Assembly (NCBI GenBank): GCA_040954595.2
Contig: CM082585.2
Span: forward strand, 12,524,001-12,588,000
Direction of reading: 5' to 3'
DNA from: Balanoglossus misakiensis
Lineage: Eukaryota > Hemichordata
DNA length: 64,000 bases
The notes under the pieces are model-generated. The model did no database searches. It was not told the origin of the DNA and worked only from the letters and a program-made list of their open reading frames with translations. A program made the position numbers and the translations under genes. This document shows, in pieces, positions 49,801 to 61,778 of this stretch (position 1 is the first letter of the stretch; each line of letters opens with the position of its first letter).

Positions 49801-52800
49801 CTTCTTGTTTTTTATCTATTGGAACCTGATCCTTCTATGTTGTAAAGCAAGCATCATAGGTAAGGGGGATGATGAGTCAATATGTGATGAGGAATTCTGA
49901 GAGAACAACAACCAACAATTTTTTCTCTGTTTTTTTTCATCATAGCCATCTACATTAACACATGGTAACGGTGACTATATGTCTTGTTTCACTAAAATAG
50001 GACTTATGTTGTGAAGCTTTTTGACTGCATGGATCGAGACACACTGTCAAACAACACTGCCTAGCAATGCTAAGTAAAGCAGGCCATGAGATGAATTTTA
50101 TCTTGTAGAGGAAAGTCCTTTATTGCAACATGTAACTAGAAGTGAAAACAACAAAATATCTAATGTTTTTGAAAGTGTATCATTAAGGTCAAGGTGACAT
50201 AAACCTGCCAAAAATCAAAGGTCTCAAGTGAAGAAAAATTTTACCAGACAAAATGTTTCATATAACATCCTAATCCCAATTCACTTTTAAATCAATAGTT
50301 TGCTTGCATAGATCTTCATGTCTACACAGCACTCTACTGGTTTTTACAATTAAAGGTTTAGATTTGTGAATCTATGCTGTCTGATGCATAGAATTCCAAA
50401 CAGCGAACCTTTCCAACAGATATCTATCTAAATGACTAGACTTAGAACAATAAGATGTTAATTTAGATTACAAACACTGTTGCTTCTGTTAGGGTCAAAA
50501 CCTTTCAATGAAGAGAAAACTACAGCAATCTGCAAATTTACATATGAACATTTTTGATTTAATTGTTTTTTATGATTGGCTATCTATCATCATGTGACGT
50601 GGCTACAATATAGAGAGGTAGACAATACGGCAGTGATGTCATGGATTATGCTAAAAATAGAAACTCAATTATTTAACAGGCAAATGTTTGGCTGTGAGAG
50701 TGACCAATAATCATCAGAAACCCTGGTTTACCCATGAAAATAATGTCTTTGACGATTAAATGTTAACTCCAAAATGTATTCAAACACCAAAATGTATTTC
50801 CAGCAGGTTTAAACTTTGTGTCCAGTTTTCAAATTTTTTTCAAAGTATTATTTCTAGCTCTGGGGAATACTACTATTTAGTTGACAATAAATCAATCATT
50901 TTAGTCTTTAATTAGCACATCCCTATAACCTGTAATCACTTTAAGGATTTAAAATTTCAATGTTTTCATCAACAAATTCAAAGCTTGACTACAAAAAACT
51001 ATATCCGAATTTTCTACATGTTATTGTTATGAACTATGCTGCAGACCAGATTTATTCTGATCAATTTTCAACAACAGACTACGATTGTTTTGCACCACAT
51101 TGAAAGAAAGGACTGAAGATATCCCCATCAACCATTACCTTGAACACAAGTTTGAAAAAGAAAAAAAAAGTGAATATATATTCTCTGAATGTTCAAAAAA
51201 TACACAAAACCTATGGAATGCTCAAAAATATACAGAGAAGTAACTTGAAAGCAGTGGTGACAAAATACTGATCCTTGACCTCATATGTAAAAAAATAATA
51301 CCATCAAAATATACAAACTGGAAGTAAAATGACCAAATATACATACTCAGATCAACCCTGCATCTTGATTGGTGTGTGCACGTCACATGTCATGTTCTTG
51401 ACCAATGAAATCACAGCACCAATCATTCACAAATCACATGATTGCACTATTCTAGCAGTTGCCAATATTATCTCTATGAAAACAAGCAAAGTTAATAGAA
51501 ATACATGCCAACCAAAAAAAGATCAAATTTTACATTTACTGAACATTTTAATTCACTTCCTCTGCCTGCTCTTCTCAAAAATCATGCCTGATCAAAAATT
51601 GACACTATTCAAACATTTACTGACCTTTTAGGAGCCTAGCCGAAATACAGTAAAAAATGTTCCAAAATGGGTACTGAAGTGACCATGACGACAACAGTTG
51701 TCAAGGGCAACTAATTAAGGATGCAGATGACAACAATGATAATCAGTGATATGCCTGGGGAGGAGAAGGGATGATTTTAAAACCAAAAATGAGTTTTAGT
51801 TGCATCAGTGAATGTGTTTCAATCCTTATGTATTTTAGTACTGAAATGCGACATGCTTTCATATTAAAAGGTGATGTTTCACATGCAAATGCTCGATCAT
51901 TCTTGAAAATGCACACAACCTCCTACATATCAAAACTATCCCATGCTATATCCACTCTGTCACAGCCAAACTTTTAGTACAAATGAACATTTTCTCTCTT
52001 GGCACAATCAACTTACTGCTAACATAAAACATAACATGTTGAGCATAGCTAACATGTGCAACATCAATTATCTATAGCTCAGGCATGGTTAATCATAGCT
52101 CTGCTGTTAGAATCAGACACATCAATGCCATGCCATGACATGCCATGTTTACTTTATATCATGCAATGTTAAGTGTTATGTCACTCTCAAACAGTGATCA
52201 TATTTGTGTGATTTTGTGTCTCATAATATAAAACTATGCTGTGCAGAGTATAAAACACTATTACTTTGGTCTCAATCACTTTCATAATTCTTTTCACTTT
52301 TTCCCCAAACAAAACTGGCAATGTTGATTCCAGATGGATTTCAAAGTCTGCGTAAAAGCAGACACTGACGACACCAGCATCACATTCACCACAATCAATG
52401 CAACAATCATAACTGTATTTTGTATATCAAGCCAATTTCAATTATGTTGACAAAAATCACCAAAAATAAAACCAATAGGAGACCAATGAAGATCAGCATG
52501 CATGCTGAGCAAACCAGTGCTCTGTATCCCAAACACCCAGCCAGTCGCGTTTGCAGACAAACAATGATTTCTCTAACAGACAGTTAGTTTTCGTCTGTGC
52601 ATGATGGGATAAGGAAATTATATGATTTTGGGATGACTCTCCTCCTTCAACCTTTTACTTTTTTAGCTGTTTGTTCGTTTGTTTGTTTATGCCCATCATG
52701 AAAAGTTAGCAATGCATGTTAGCTTATCTTGGGACAGTTTGGGTTAAGAAGTCATGTTTGTCTGACAACTTATTCGAGATCATCAAACCCACTGCAGATC

Positions 52801-55800
52801 CTTAGACAACAGTGTGTCTATAGCACACTGCAAAATGATCACGCACCATCTTAACGCAATGCTTTGAAAGCACAGATGGAAGACATTTTCTTGAAAAACA
52901 AAATTCTTACAAAAAATGCTGAATTTGCGTGTATTTTAATACTGAACACCTGTCACCAATAAGAAAGTGATCGGAGTCTGTTGCCATGGTCATCAAAAAG
53001 AACAGTCCACCAAAACACCTCAAAGAAACTCGAAAATACTGAGAGAACCAAACTGCAACTGCATGTCTATTACGGTATGCCATTCACAATAAGCAAATAT
53101 CGAGCAATACCGAAGTATCCAACTTAAGTACTCTATAACAAAAAATATTCAAAAATACCATGCATTTCCTAATCACACCACTGGAACACAGGTAACATGT
53201 TTCTATGACAACAATGATTTTCAATAACATACAGATATGCAAATATATAACTATCATCTTTTATGACACAACAAATAGCCATATGACAACACCGTGTCTT
53301 TTGAAGACTTGACAGACTCTCACTAAGCTATGACACGACAATCCAACCAACTATGCAAATTCAACTTGATACATCAAGCTGCCTCAGAACTGGGAAACAT
53401 CTGAGACACTATGACCTTCCCAAGAATGATTAGCAATTAACCACTATTAATCACAAACTAGAATGTTGTCTTTATTTAATTTAACTTGTTATAAGTATGT
53501 TGCTTTACACAATCTTCAAAAAGTACTGATCTGATGTAAACACCTGTAAGTATGCCCATAATTGGTTAATACCTATACGGCAATTGACCAAAAGTAAGCT
53601 CAAACATGGAAATACATGTATGCCCAAAATGAACCTGCATGTACAAATATGGACCTATGATATGAGATTATAACAAAGACGACCAGAGTTTAATATCCTA
53701 CAAAGTAATGATCTGATGATCACATGATACATGACCAATAATACAGGTGAGATGATCCCCACATGAGGTCACCACTTAAACTTAGAAAATGATGATGATC
53801 AGCAGTTTTACTAATCATAGCATGTACTTTTATTATTGCATTGTATCTCTACTTTATGACACTAAATCTTTGTACAAACAGAAACCCACTGATAAAGGTT
53901 AAGAATACCAAATACCTCAACTTTAGTTACTATTGTTAGGTTTGAAAAAATATGTTTAGAGAGCTGTTTTAAATTCTAATTTGTTTCCAAAGCTTTCATT
54001 TTTATCAAAACTCTGGTTAAGATACAAAGTTAACGTTAACAAATTACATCTTCCTGCCCATGAAGATTGTCATTGATTGGTGAAAACAGTTTTTGTGGAA
54101 GACAGGGTTTCATTTCCTTTTTTCTAGTTTGAGTCATCTGAGGACTGTATGACATTGTCTTGTGGTAAACCCTCACCATGCATATCAGAGAATACGTCAT
54201 GTTTATCGATCATTGGATTTCTGTACACAAGACCGCCATTTTGGACAGCATGAGCGTCATAAATAGCGCCCTCAGACAAATCAGAGTTTGATTCTTCAGT
54301 TTCTGATGAACTCTGACAAACATTTAGATCTTGCAATTTCTCATCAAGTTGAGGACTGAGAATTGTTGGAGAGCAATCAAAGCTTTCCTCAGAAGTGCTT
54401 GACTCTGAATTGCTGTCAGAATCACTCTCACTATCATTCTCATCGTCACTTATGGAATGATCAGATCCAGGAATTTCCATGTAGTCATCCTGGAATTGTA
54501 CAGTGACTCTTCCTGGGAATGGCTTATCTATGACATCTGGACTACTGAAATCCCCACTGAGGTTGGGATCACCAGAAGGATATCGTTCCATTTCCCTTGA
54601 CAAAATACTTCCCACACTTGGGGATTCAATATCCTCTTTCACATAGGTCTTAGAAAACTTCAAATATTCCTCATCAATTGACTCATCCTCCCCATGTCGG
54701 AATTTTTCTTCTGGGTGTGGAATTTTATCAATGGGCAAATGATCGCAGGGACTGCTGATTTCGCTATCCAAATTACTACCCTCTTCAGTTATTGCTTCCA
54801 ATTGACTTAAACTTTCACTGAAACTTCCCAAACTACTGGCAAACTCTTCCATGATATTTTGAGAAATTTCCAAATTTTCCAGATGTTCCAAAAGCTCCAT
54901 GTGTTCAGGACTCCCCACTGGAATATCACATTTGGGATTATCATTATTGTCACTGGAAGATTCACTACTAGTACCGGAAGCCACTTCCAGTCTATTATCC
55001 ATAGGACCCATCAAATGACTATGTGAGGGGGTGGTTTTGCTTTTAGAGTAAGAAATAATAGAAAAATCTTTGCCTTCAGTTTTTTCCGGTTCCCTCGGCG
55101 ATGTTGGACTCTTGTTGTCCGGAAGCGCACTCTGGTTGATGTAGTCATGCATTGAACCAGTGTTGATGTATTCGTGGGCAGCACTTTGATTTATATAGTC
55201 TCCTGTCAAAGTCTCATTGTTATAGTCATGTGACTTGTTCTGTGTGATGGTAACATTCTGATTTATATAATTTCTCGATGGTTTTGTTTCATCCAAGTCT
55301 ATGCCATCTGTTAGGTCATCTTTCAATTCATCATTGACTGTATATTCATACACCATGCTACCACTGGATACAGCTGGGCGTACCGATATTCTGGCATTTG
55401 CTTCAGGTGTCACGGGTGTCGATGATGTCGGAGTGAAAACCGGGGTGGCTTCATGCGTCGTTGGTGAGAGTGTCAGGCTGTTGTGTAACTGACCGTTGCC
55501 AGACCTACTGCTTTGTAAATAGTTCAACTCTGGTGTGCTCAACGTTGGTCGTTCAATCACTGCGTTGTCTGCGGTTTCAAATCTCAGTGGTGTTGTAGTT
55601 CGTGGTGCACCAAGACTCCTGGAAGAAATTCTTGAACTTGGATGCCTGCTGTAAATCACATACAGATAATTCAATGTCAGTGCAAGGTCAATGTCACAGT
55701 TAAAGCCAGTGACTGTCATGTGATCAAATTACCCGTTGCATTATGATTCCCTGTCAAAGTTTGATAGGCGGGTTGTGGATTACCAAATTACACAAATCTT

Positions 55801-58800
55801 GCATAGCCAGGATGAAAGACAGCAATACCAACAAATTAGATAATATGATTACTGATCTCACCTGGCAAATGATGGTTTCTTGTAACTCTGTCTTATTGCA
55901 TCTATTACTTGCTTCTGTGTCCGGCCACTGTCATAGAACAAAATAATCACTTTGAGGATGAAACATACAAAACAGACGGTTTTGCAAAAAGCACACATTT
56001 TCTGAAAGCCCAGATATAGGGGAATCTGATTGTGTGCGGTACACAACCATTATTTATAAAGTGGGTTATATGGCATGAGATTTTGCAGACCTTCAAAAAT
56101 GCTGATGATTTCTGGTTGCAATTCATCTAATGACAAGTCTTGGTAACATCCTTCAAAACCATGTTATGCATTATTGAAGCTGTTACACTAGAAGTCATAT
56201 CATCATAAAAGTGGAAAATCACAAGCCCTTGTCCACACAAGTCAACCGACTGATTATTTCTCTCAGTTCAAAATACCATAATGCTAATGTTCTCTTCTGA
56301 ATCACTTCCAGTCATGCCAGTCAAGAAAAAACAAAAAAGTTTTCCGCTAAAGTTTCAACTTACCTATACCTAAACGTTGACCCTCTACTGAACACTCGAG
56401 ATCGGATTTTAGGGTGTTTGGGTTCCTGCAGTCTGAAGAATGTGTGGTGTTCTACACACACCTTCCAGAAACGCTTGGCTTCATTACGGGAACTGAGAAA
56501 GAATTCCATTGTGTCCTTGTAATAACCCTGCTGTAATAAATCATAGCGAACAAAAAGAAACAAATAAAACCCAAAGAAATAAGAAAGAAAGAGAAAAAAG
56601 AAAGATTTTGCATCAGCAAGAGTGTTAATATGAATGCAATGGAATGTTAGTAAGATGACAATGTATGATGTGAATAGATGGTGAATCAAGAGGTGTCAAG
56701 TTTGGGATATTTCTGATGAATTATTTAATTTTACACAATTCATGGTTGCAATCATTTTTATTATCGCTGACAAATTTGACAAAGATGTATTGTCCTGGTA
56801 ATATCCACAATTCATTTAAAGTGCTATACCGTGGATTTTAATATTTTTACAGGCACAATCAAACTGTGAACTTAAATTTCACTGATGTGATGATGTATAC
56901 ACTGTACAATGTCATGCACAAGTGATGCGACTTGTTTGAGTGTAAAGCAACAACACAGCTACATAAACTTACTTTACCTTGAAGTCAACATTTTACCACA
57001 AAAGATTCACAGTAACACTTACATAGCCTTCTTGGTGTAGTTTGATCAGGAATCGTTTTCTTTTAAAACTGAGCTTCCTGACTTTGGCCCAGGAAAAGGT
57101 GTTGATTCTCGTGCCATTACAGAAGACTAAAACACCCATGTGAGCAACAGCCAAGTCCAATCGAACTCCATCATGGTCCTGAAAATGTTACAATAATCAT
57201 CGAACTTTTATAATCATGACAGCCACTGATAAAAGTAAACTCTTTTGATGAATCTTTAACTTGGTCACATTAATTCATATCATACCATATGGCTTTCAAT
57301 TAAACACTACAATAAATCTTACTTTTGCTGGGTAGAGTCTGACACCATACATCTCCAATCTTCTGGCGATGTCTAGAAGATTAAAATCTGCATCAGCGGG
57401 TGTTTGACCTCTGAAAATAAACACACACCAAAAGATTAGTGTTTATTTCATTGAATTTTATCACTCATTAATACTAAAGATCTACTTTACATATAATGAG
57501 ACTGCTTGTGGAAACTACAGTTATTCATCAATTATGGTGCAACAATTTTATCATTGTTACTTACATGTGATTTTTGTGATATTCCTGTATTTTTGCTTCA
57601 ATTGGTCTTGTCTGATTTGGTACAAACTTGAACATTGTGATGTATCTGCCGTTGTCATGGTCCTGTGGAGTGTAATCTCCAACTTCAGCTGAAAGACAGG
57701 AAAAGAAAAGCAACGAATGACACGACCAAACGATGAAATGGAGAAATGTTCATGAACGCAATGACTGCTGTTTGAATATGAAATTTATTCTGGTGATCTT
57801 TATTTTCAGTTGGCAGTTGGTTTTGTTTTTGTTGTAACAGGCATGGTCACATGATAAAAAGTTTATTGCCCAACATGTCATTTTTGAGTTGTATTGCCAT
57901 GGTTTTGTGATATCAGGTGATAACCTTATGGTAATTTACACAAGGTCTAACAACAACACGGCTCCATTAGGTGTAACATTTTGGTATGTTTACAGTATTT
58001 TTGTTTTGTATATCTTCTGCAGTTTCTTGTTCCACTGCATATTTGTTCTACACTCCTTTTTCAAATTCAACCTTTCACAAGATGCTTTAGTAAACATGCT
58101 CATGTTTTTTTTTATCCAAATCAGAATTTCTGGTTTTGTCATACATCAGAATTTGTGAACTCACCCTGTAGAATGTAAGATGCTAATAATGCAATTGTGT
58201 TATCAGAGCATGGCAGTCGACCTAGAGACAGATCTCTTTTCACCTGAAGTGAAAACAAGTACCTGAAAAAGAAGCAACAGTTTGCAAGTCAATGCATCAC
58301 ATTTGTGAATTGCAAAAGTTTGCAATCAGTAGCCAATATTTAAAATCCTGCCAAGTTACTTGAAGTTTGAAAGCAAGTCAGAGGGATTGTTTTTATTGTT
58401 GTTTTGTAGTTTAAGGCAAACCAAAGAGCTTCTGGAAACATATAAAGTATTACAATTCCATACTTTATATATCTTTGTTTGCATTTGATTGTGTTTTCTA
58501 TTTTGTGGCTGCTATGTACTTGAAAAAGTCTACCAGAGATACACCCATGCACAGTGTCACACACACATACAAACAACCTGGCATTAAATATCCATTTACA
58601 GACAGATTTGTAGGGATGAGTAGACATACTTTGTAAATTCATCCTGGAGCTGTCCTGGGTCAGGATTGTAAAATTTCACGACAAAACGACAAATTGTTTT
58701 CTTTGGTGCTGAAAGTGAAAGACATTGAAAATTGAATGAATCACTGGTGATTGCATTAATATTTGATTGAATATTTCATGCGTGATTGATCACAATGGTT

Positions 58801-59561
58801 TGAAGACAAGGTTGTGTACACAGATGTGGCAAACAAAGTGATTTTGTTTTCCAAGAGTACATGTCTGTTACAATCATAAAGTCAGTCAGCTAGAAATACT
58901 ACCAGTACAAGACAGTTTTAGTATTTGTTTTTATTTTGCAAAAGGACAGTTATAGAAATAAAACATTTATGAGTCTGACTGATCAAATTCTAGAGTTGGT
59001 ATTTGGACAAATTGATTTGACTGTAGTAAGGTTATGATGTGTAAGGCCATGTCAAATATAACTAATAGTTTTTGTAAGGGTAGGATGTGATGAAATTTGG
59101 CGTATCTATGACGGGAATAGATCTGACAGAGTAAGGGTTCTGTCAGTGACAAAGTTTGTTCTTAGGGTAACAGATTGTGACAGTGTAGTTCTGAAAAGGT
59201 TGTAGTTGACCTGTTGGTCATTACTTACATCCCACTTGTTTTAGAATTGGCTTTTCAAGCTCCAGCCAAATCTGAAAATTAAAATAGTAACATCAAATTT
59301 AAGCAACACACAAAGAGAAGGATTCTGCAGAGAAGAAATACTAGAATTGTTAATTCAATCAGTTAATCTGATGTAGTACCATTTTAATAAACCAATCAGA
59401 TGAAAGGTACCATGTCAATAAGCCAATCAGATGAGTAATGTAACATGAACTTGACTTACATCCTTTCCTTTGTGTGTAAACTCCACACCAAAATAGTCGC
59501 ACTCAAAAAGTCCTTGGGCGTGGCAGCATGCATCAAACAATTCCCTACCTGGTCCTTCTTT
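42792..59561 (-). CDS. FARP1/2: FERM, RhoGEF and pleckstrin domain protein (FARP1/2 family), N-terminal exon missing
   Basis: Rho-family guanine nucleotide exchange factor at the membrane; vertebrate FARP1/2 act in neurite, dendrite and synapse signalling. Exons from 5' to 3': 59460-59561, 59229-59271, 58630-58708, 58165-58262, 57565-57688, 57323-57410, 57023-57178, 56364-56530, 55862-55927, 54177-55648, 49469-49620, 47734-47823, 47387-47520, 47196-47277, 45767-45953, 45571-45621, 45292-45422, 44755-44913, 44434-44550, 43966-44199, 43696-43803, 43108-43259, 42792-42846. All join in frame to about 1348 residues (human FARP1 has 1045); the excess is the central linker. Order FERM, FA, linker, DH, PH1, PH2 is diagnostic. 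About 50 N-terminal residues are not found. One intron (43804-43965) is GC-AG. Confidence 0.95.
43051..43085 (+). repeat. (CAAA)n microsatellite
   Basis: About eight CAAA units in the last FARP intron, close to the donor of exon 43108-43259. Confidence 0.9.
43966..44913 (-). CDS. FARP1/2: FARP exons encoding PH1 and the inter-PH linker
   Basis: Exons 44755-44913, 44434-44550 and 43966-44199. PH1 reads [40 protein letters not shown] and continues to EQEKEKWMA. The linker block [26 protein letters not shown] is nearly identical to the vertebrate FARP signature. The last exon ends AVE|GCAAGT, a GC donor: continuing the frame gives a stop five codons later, whereas splicing to 43803 yields [11 protein letters not shown] as in vertebrates. 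Confidence 0.92.
45163..45247. mobile_element. piggyBac-like MITE, 85 bp, flanked by TTAA
   Basis: TTAA occurs immediately on both sides (45159-45162 and 45248-45251), the classic piggyBac target duplication. The ends CCCTCTCACC and, reversed, CCCTATCACC match at 9 of 10 bases. It lies in the FARP intron between 44914 and 45291. A diverged relative is at 9873-9941. It is far too short to code and presumably moves in trans. Confidence 0.75.
45292..49620 (-). CDS. FARP1/2: FARP exons encoding linker end and DH (RhoGEF) domain
   Basis: Exons 49469-49620 (Thr/Val-rich linker ending EGTRRK), 47734-47823 ([22 protein letters not shown] helix 1), 47387-47520, 47196-47277, 45767-45953 ([20 protein letters not shown], the conserved DH core), 45571-45621 and 45292-45422 ([20 protein letters not shown]). 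This DH domain activates Rac/Rho-type GTPases in relatives; substrate choice cannot be read here. The intron 45954-47195 holds a LINE fragment and 45423-45570 is only 148 bases. Confidence 0.92.
46328..47161 (-). mobile_element. 5'-truncated non-LTR retrotransposon (LINE), 14-bp target duplication
   Basis: ACACTGCATTGTTT occurs directly at 46314-46327 and again at 47162-47175, a clean target-site duplication. The insert reads on the minus strand, the same sense as FARP, from a truncated coding region to a short A-rich tail (46328-46350). It lies in the FARP intron between the exons starting at 45953 and ending at 47196, only about 20 bases from the donor of the latter. Family assignment rests on the encoded C-terminal domain. 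Confidence 0.85.
46418..47161 (-). pseudogene. C-terminal part of a LINE reverse-transcriptase polyprotein
   Basis: About 247 codons stay open to a stop at 46418. The stretch [39 protein letters not shown] and [13 protein letters not shown] is the zf-RVT type domain found at the end of many LINE ORF2 proteins, with Cys-x2-Cys and His-x4-Cys. The catalytic endonuclease and reverse-transcriptase parts are missing through 5' truncation. The apparent ATG just upstream lies in the target duplication, so it is not a native start. Confidence 0.82.
47824..49468. other. FARP intron; no gene recognised
   Basis: AT-rich intron between exons 49469-49620 and 47734-47823. A 155-codon plus-strand open frame at 48233-48700 has no recognisable motif or exon partner and is treated as chance. 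Confidence 0.5.
49741..49761 (+). repeat. T8 G13 homopolymer tract
   Basis: Eight T followed by thirteen G and a GGGA run, just upstream (transcript sense) of FARP exon 49469-49620. Likely length-variable. Confidence 0.9.
53829..53834 (-). other. Candidate intronic polyadenylation signal of FARP
   Basis: AATAAA on the minus strand downstream of the read-through stop of the giant exon. It would support a short FERM-FA-linker isoform without DH and PH domains. Confidence 0.25.
54177..55648 (-). CDS. FARP1/2: FARP giant linker exon (490 codons) with Tyr-x-Asn array
   Basis: One 1472-nt exon for the region between FA and DH, much longer than in vertebrates. It is rich in Ser, Asp, Glu and Thr, probably disordered, with acidic runs near 54380-54460 (for example [17 protein letters not shown]). 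Five Tyr-x-Asn motifs cluster at about 55120-55275. The exon is taken to end at CATG|GTGAGG because that leaves phase 1, which the exon at 49469-49620 (acceptor TTCCAACAG) requires. Without splicing the frame runs 17 residues further to TAG at 54124-54126. Confidence 0.85.
55862..56530 (-). CDS. FARP1/2: FARP exons: FERM end and FERM-adjacent (FA) region
   Basis: Exons 56364-56530 and 55862-55927. They encode [31 protein letters not shown] and [15 protein letters not shown]. The block from VFSRGS through SGRTQKQV is shared with vertebrate FARP proteins and lies in the FA segment. Confidence 0.93.
57023..59561 (-). CDS. FARP1/2: FARP exons encoding the FERM domain (partial first lobe)
   Basis: Seven exons. 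The reading starts [18 protein letters not shown], in the middle of the ubiquitin-like F1 lobe. It continues [74 protein letters not shown] and [19 protein letters not shown], the last being the strongly conserved F3 stretch. The exon with the true start and the first beta strands is upstream of 59561 and not identified. Confidence 0.93.
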
Positions 59562-60920
59562 CTGTAAAAGATAAAAACATAACAAGAACATAATGAAAAC
59601 ATGTCAGAACATGACAAGTCCTACACATCAGACTGGGATCATTCATTGCTGATTTAGTGGATCTGTCTGAAGGATGTCCGATAGAAAAATATTTGTAATC
59701 AAAGTCACACCGGTATCACAGGAGGGATCCGTATTCATTAAAACAGAACACAACAGCAAACTGAATAATATCAGCCCCAATAAAAATGTGGCATGTGTCA
59801 CAACACACTCTCATTCCAACAACTTATGCAGTGAAATTTATTTTGTTCTATTTTAATTATTGATGGAAAAAGGTATTAGTAGATTGAACCAACCTCTACG
59901 TGCCATATGTTTTTGCGAGTGACTACCTGATCTAAATCAAACTGGTTTATATGCCTACATTTCCCCTCTCATCTCAAAGAGTTTATTGTACAAACTGTCT
60001 TGGCCTTGAACACAATCCATCTCATGAGCACAGCCATATTTTTCTGACAAGGTTTTCAACTGAAAGGACTGTCTGCATTTCTGCTTCCGTCTTAGGGATC
60101 ATATTTCATGCATTCAATGTGTCCCTACTATCAAGCTACACGTACATAAAATTTGTGGTAAGAATTCATTCTGATTGTTGTCCAATTTACAGTAAGAACT
60201 ATGGATCTTTAAAACTCAGTGAATTCAATGTATGACCAGCACCAATATTCTAAGCGCTAAGCGAATGAGATACAGGTCTACATCAGACAATGGACCGTCA
60301 TAAGACCAGTAATAAATTTATCTCTGACTTGATTTTGCAACTCTCTCTGATATCACACAACCTTGCAATCAATACATGTACAGCAGTTACCGGCCAATCT
60401 AATATCTACTTTCACTTGTTTCCATGGCAACAATGCTCTTGAGTGACTGAAACTATACTTCCTAAATGAAATACATGTACTAGCGAGGTTACAGCATCGA
60501 CGGATCATTAGCTGAGGTCTTGGCTTGTAAAGCAAGATTGTCTAATATGACATTGTTTATTTTAAATTGTCTTTGTGTATTAAATGAAAGTAACATCAGA
60601 AACCCACTTATTATCAAATTCTGCGAAAAGGCACAGATCAATGGTTGTACAATCAGTTCAGATCTATATTTGGATTTTCTCAGCACATTTTCCCCACACA
60701 TACATGTAATCTGGGTCATTCGTCTAGAGTTAAAACGCCACATTTTTTAAAGACACCATCTTACATTTGTACCAGGAATTTGTTTATGTTCTGCTTACTG
60801 TTATGATAGATTGAATCACTGGTCCATTACAACTGTACTATACTTGGCATAGCTGTATGTACATTAGCCCGGAGACCAGGGCGTAGGGGAAAAGAAACGC
60901 CCGGGGACAGTCTCTATTTA

Positions 60921-60938
60921 CGCACAGAATTCTGTGCG
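60921..60938. repeat. Perfect 18-bp palindrome
   Basis: CGCACAGAATTCTGTGCG equals its own reverse complement and sits in a GC-richer patch of the spacer. No function is assigned. Confidence 0.6.
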
Positions 60939-61778
60939 CAGAACTACACGGGTGGTAAATCTTGCATGTAAGCTAATTGGTCACTCAATGTAAACCAAAT
61001 GACATCATCGCATTCTAAATAAGGAAATAGACGTGGAGCCACCAAGTATGTTTTCAAAACGGGGATGTGGGAGTGGTTTTGAAGGTGTATGAATATTCAT
61101 AACCAAGCTTTGTTAATTATATCATCCAACCACTGGCGCCCGTCAACATTTGATAGATCACTCGTTATTCATTCGTTACTAAGTGACCCTGATCGTTGCC
61201 AGGGCTACTATCTTTCAGCAAAGGCTGGTAATCCCCGTATTTAGTGGGAGTTGGAGGAGCCTTGATCAAACCTCAGGCTTGTTTGAAACCTGAACATTCT
61301 CTCCCAGAATCACCTGGGTCGGATACAAAGGTTTATCACAATACATACATGTAGGTGTTTCTCTTCAGAATATAATGAGCTGTTGATACACTCCTGATCT
61401 GTAAGGGTCTGAGAGGAGAAGGCTCCCCTAACCCAGGAGCGAGTGAATGGCAAATCACAGGAACAACTGCATGGTGCCTCATAATCTGATGATGACAAAA
61501 CATGCATCAGGGCCATAACCCAGTTCTATGATCTGCCTTCTTCCTCTATTTCAACATGTCTGTAAAGAGATATTTGTTTTCATTTTCTATCTTGGAAATT
61601 GCCACCCCAAAAACTACACTACAATGCATGTAGTGCTACAGTTAAAAGCTTGCTTGTAAACTGCTTAACACCTGAGACTGAATTGCTTAAGGGATTCTGA
61701 CACACTTGTATGTTTTACAACCAAAGAGAATGGTATCTGAAATATGTAAGAAGACTAAAAATACTAACATGTAACCTA

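Larger units (their letters stand above)
49621..54123. other. Large FARP intron between linker exons; no second gene seen
   Basis: About 4.5 kb, AT-rich, with short open frames only. A minus-strand AATAAA at 53829-53834 lies about 290 bases past the in-frame TAG of the giant exon and could end a short transcript. Confidence 0.5.

Noticed and set aside
54124-54176. TAG at 54124 as the end of a separate gene encoded by the giant exon
   Set aside because: The exon joins in phase to FARP exons on both sides (55862-55927 and 49469-49620), and the FERM-FA and DH-PH parts make one known protein, so it is treated as one gene with a possible short isoform.
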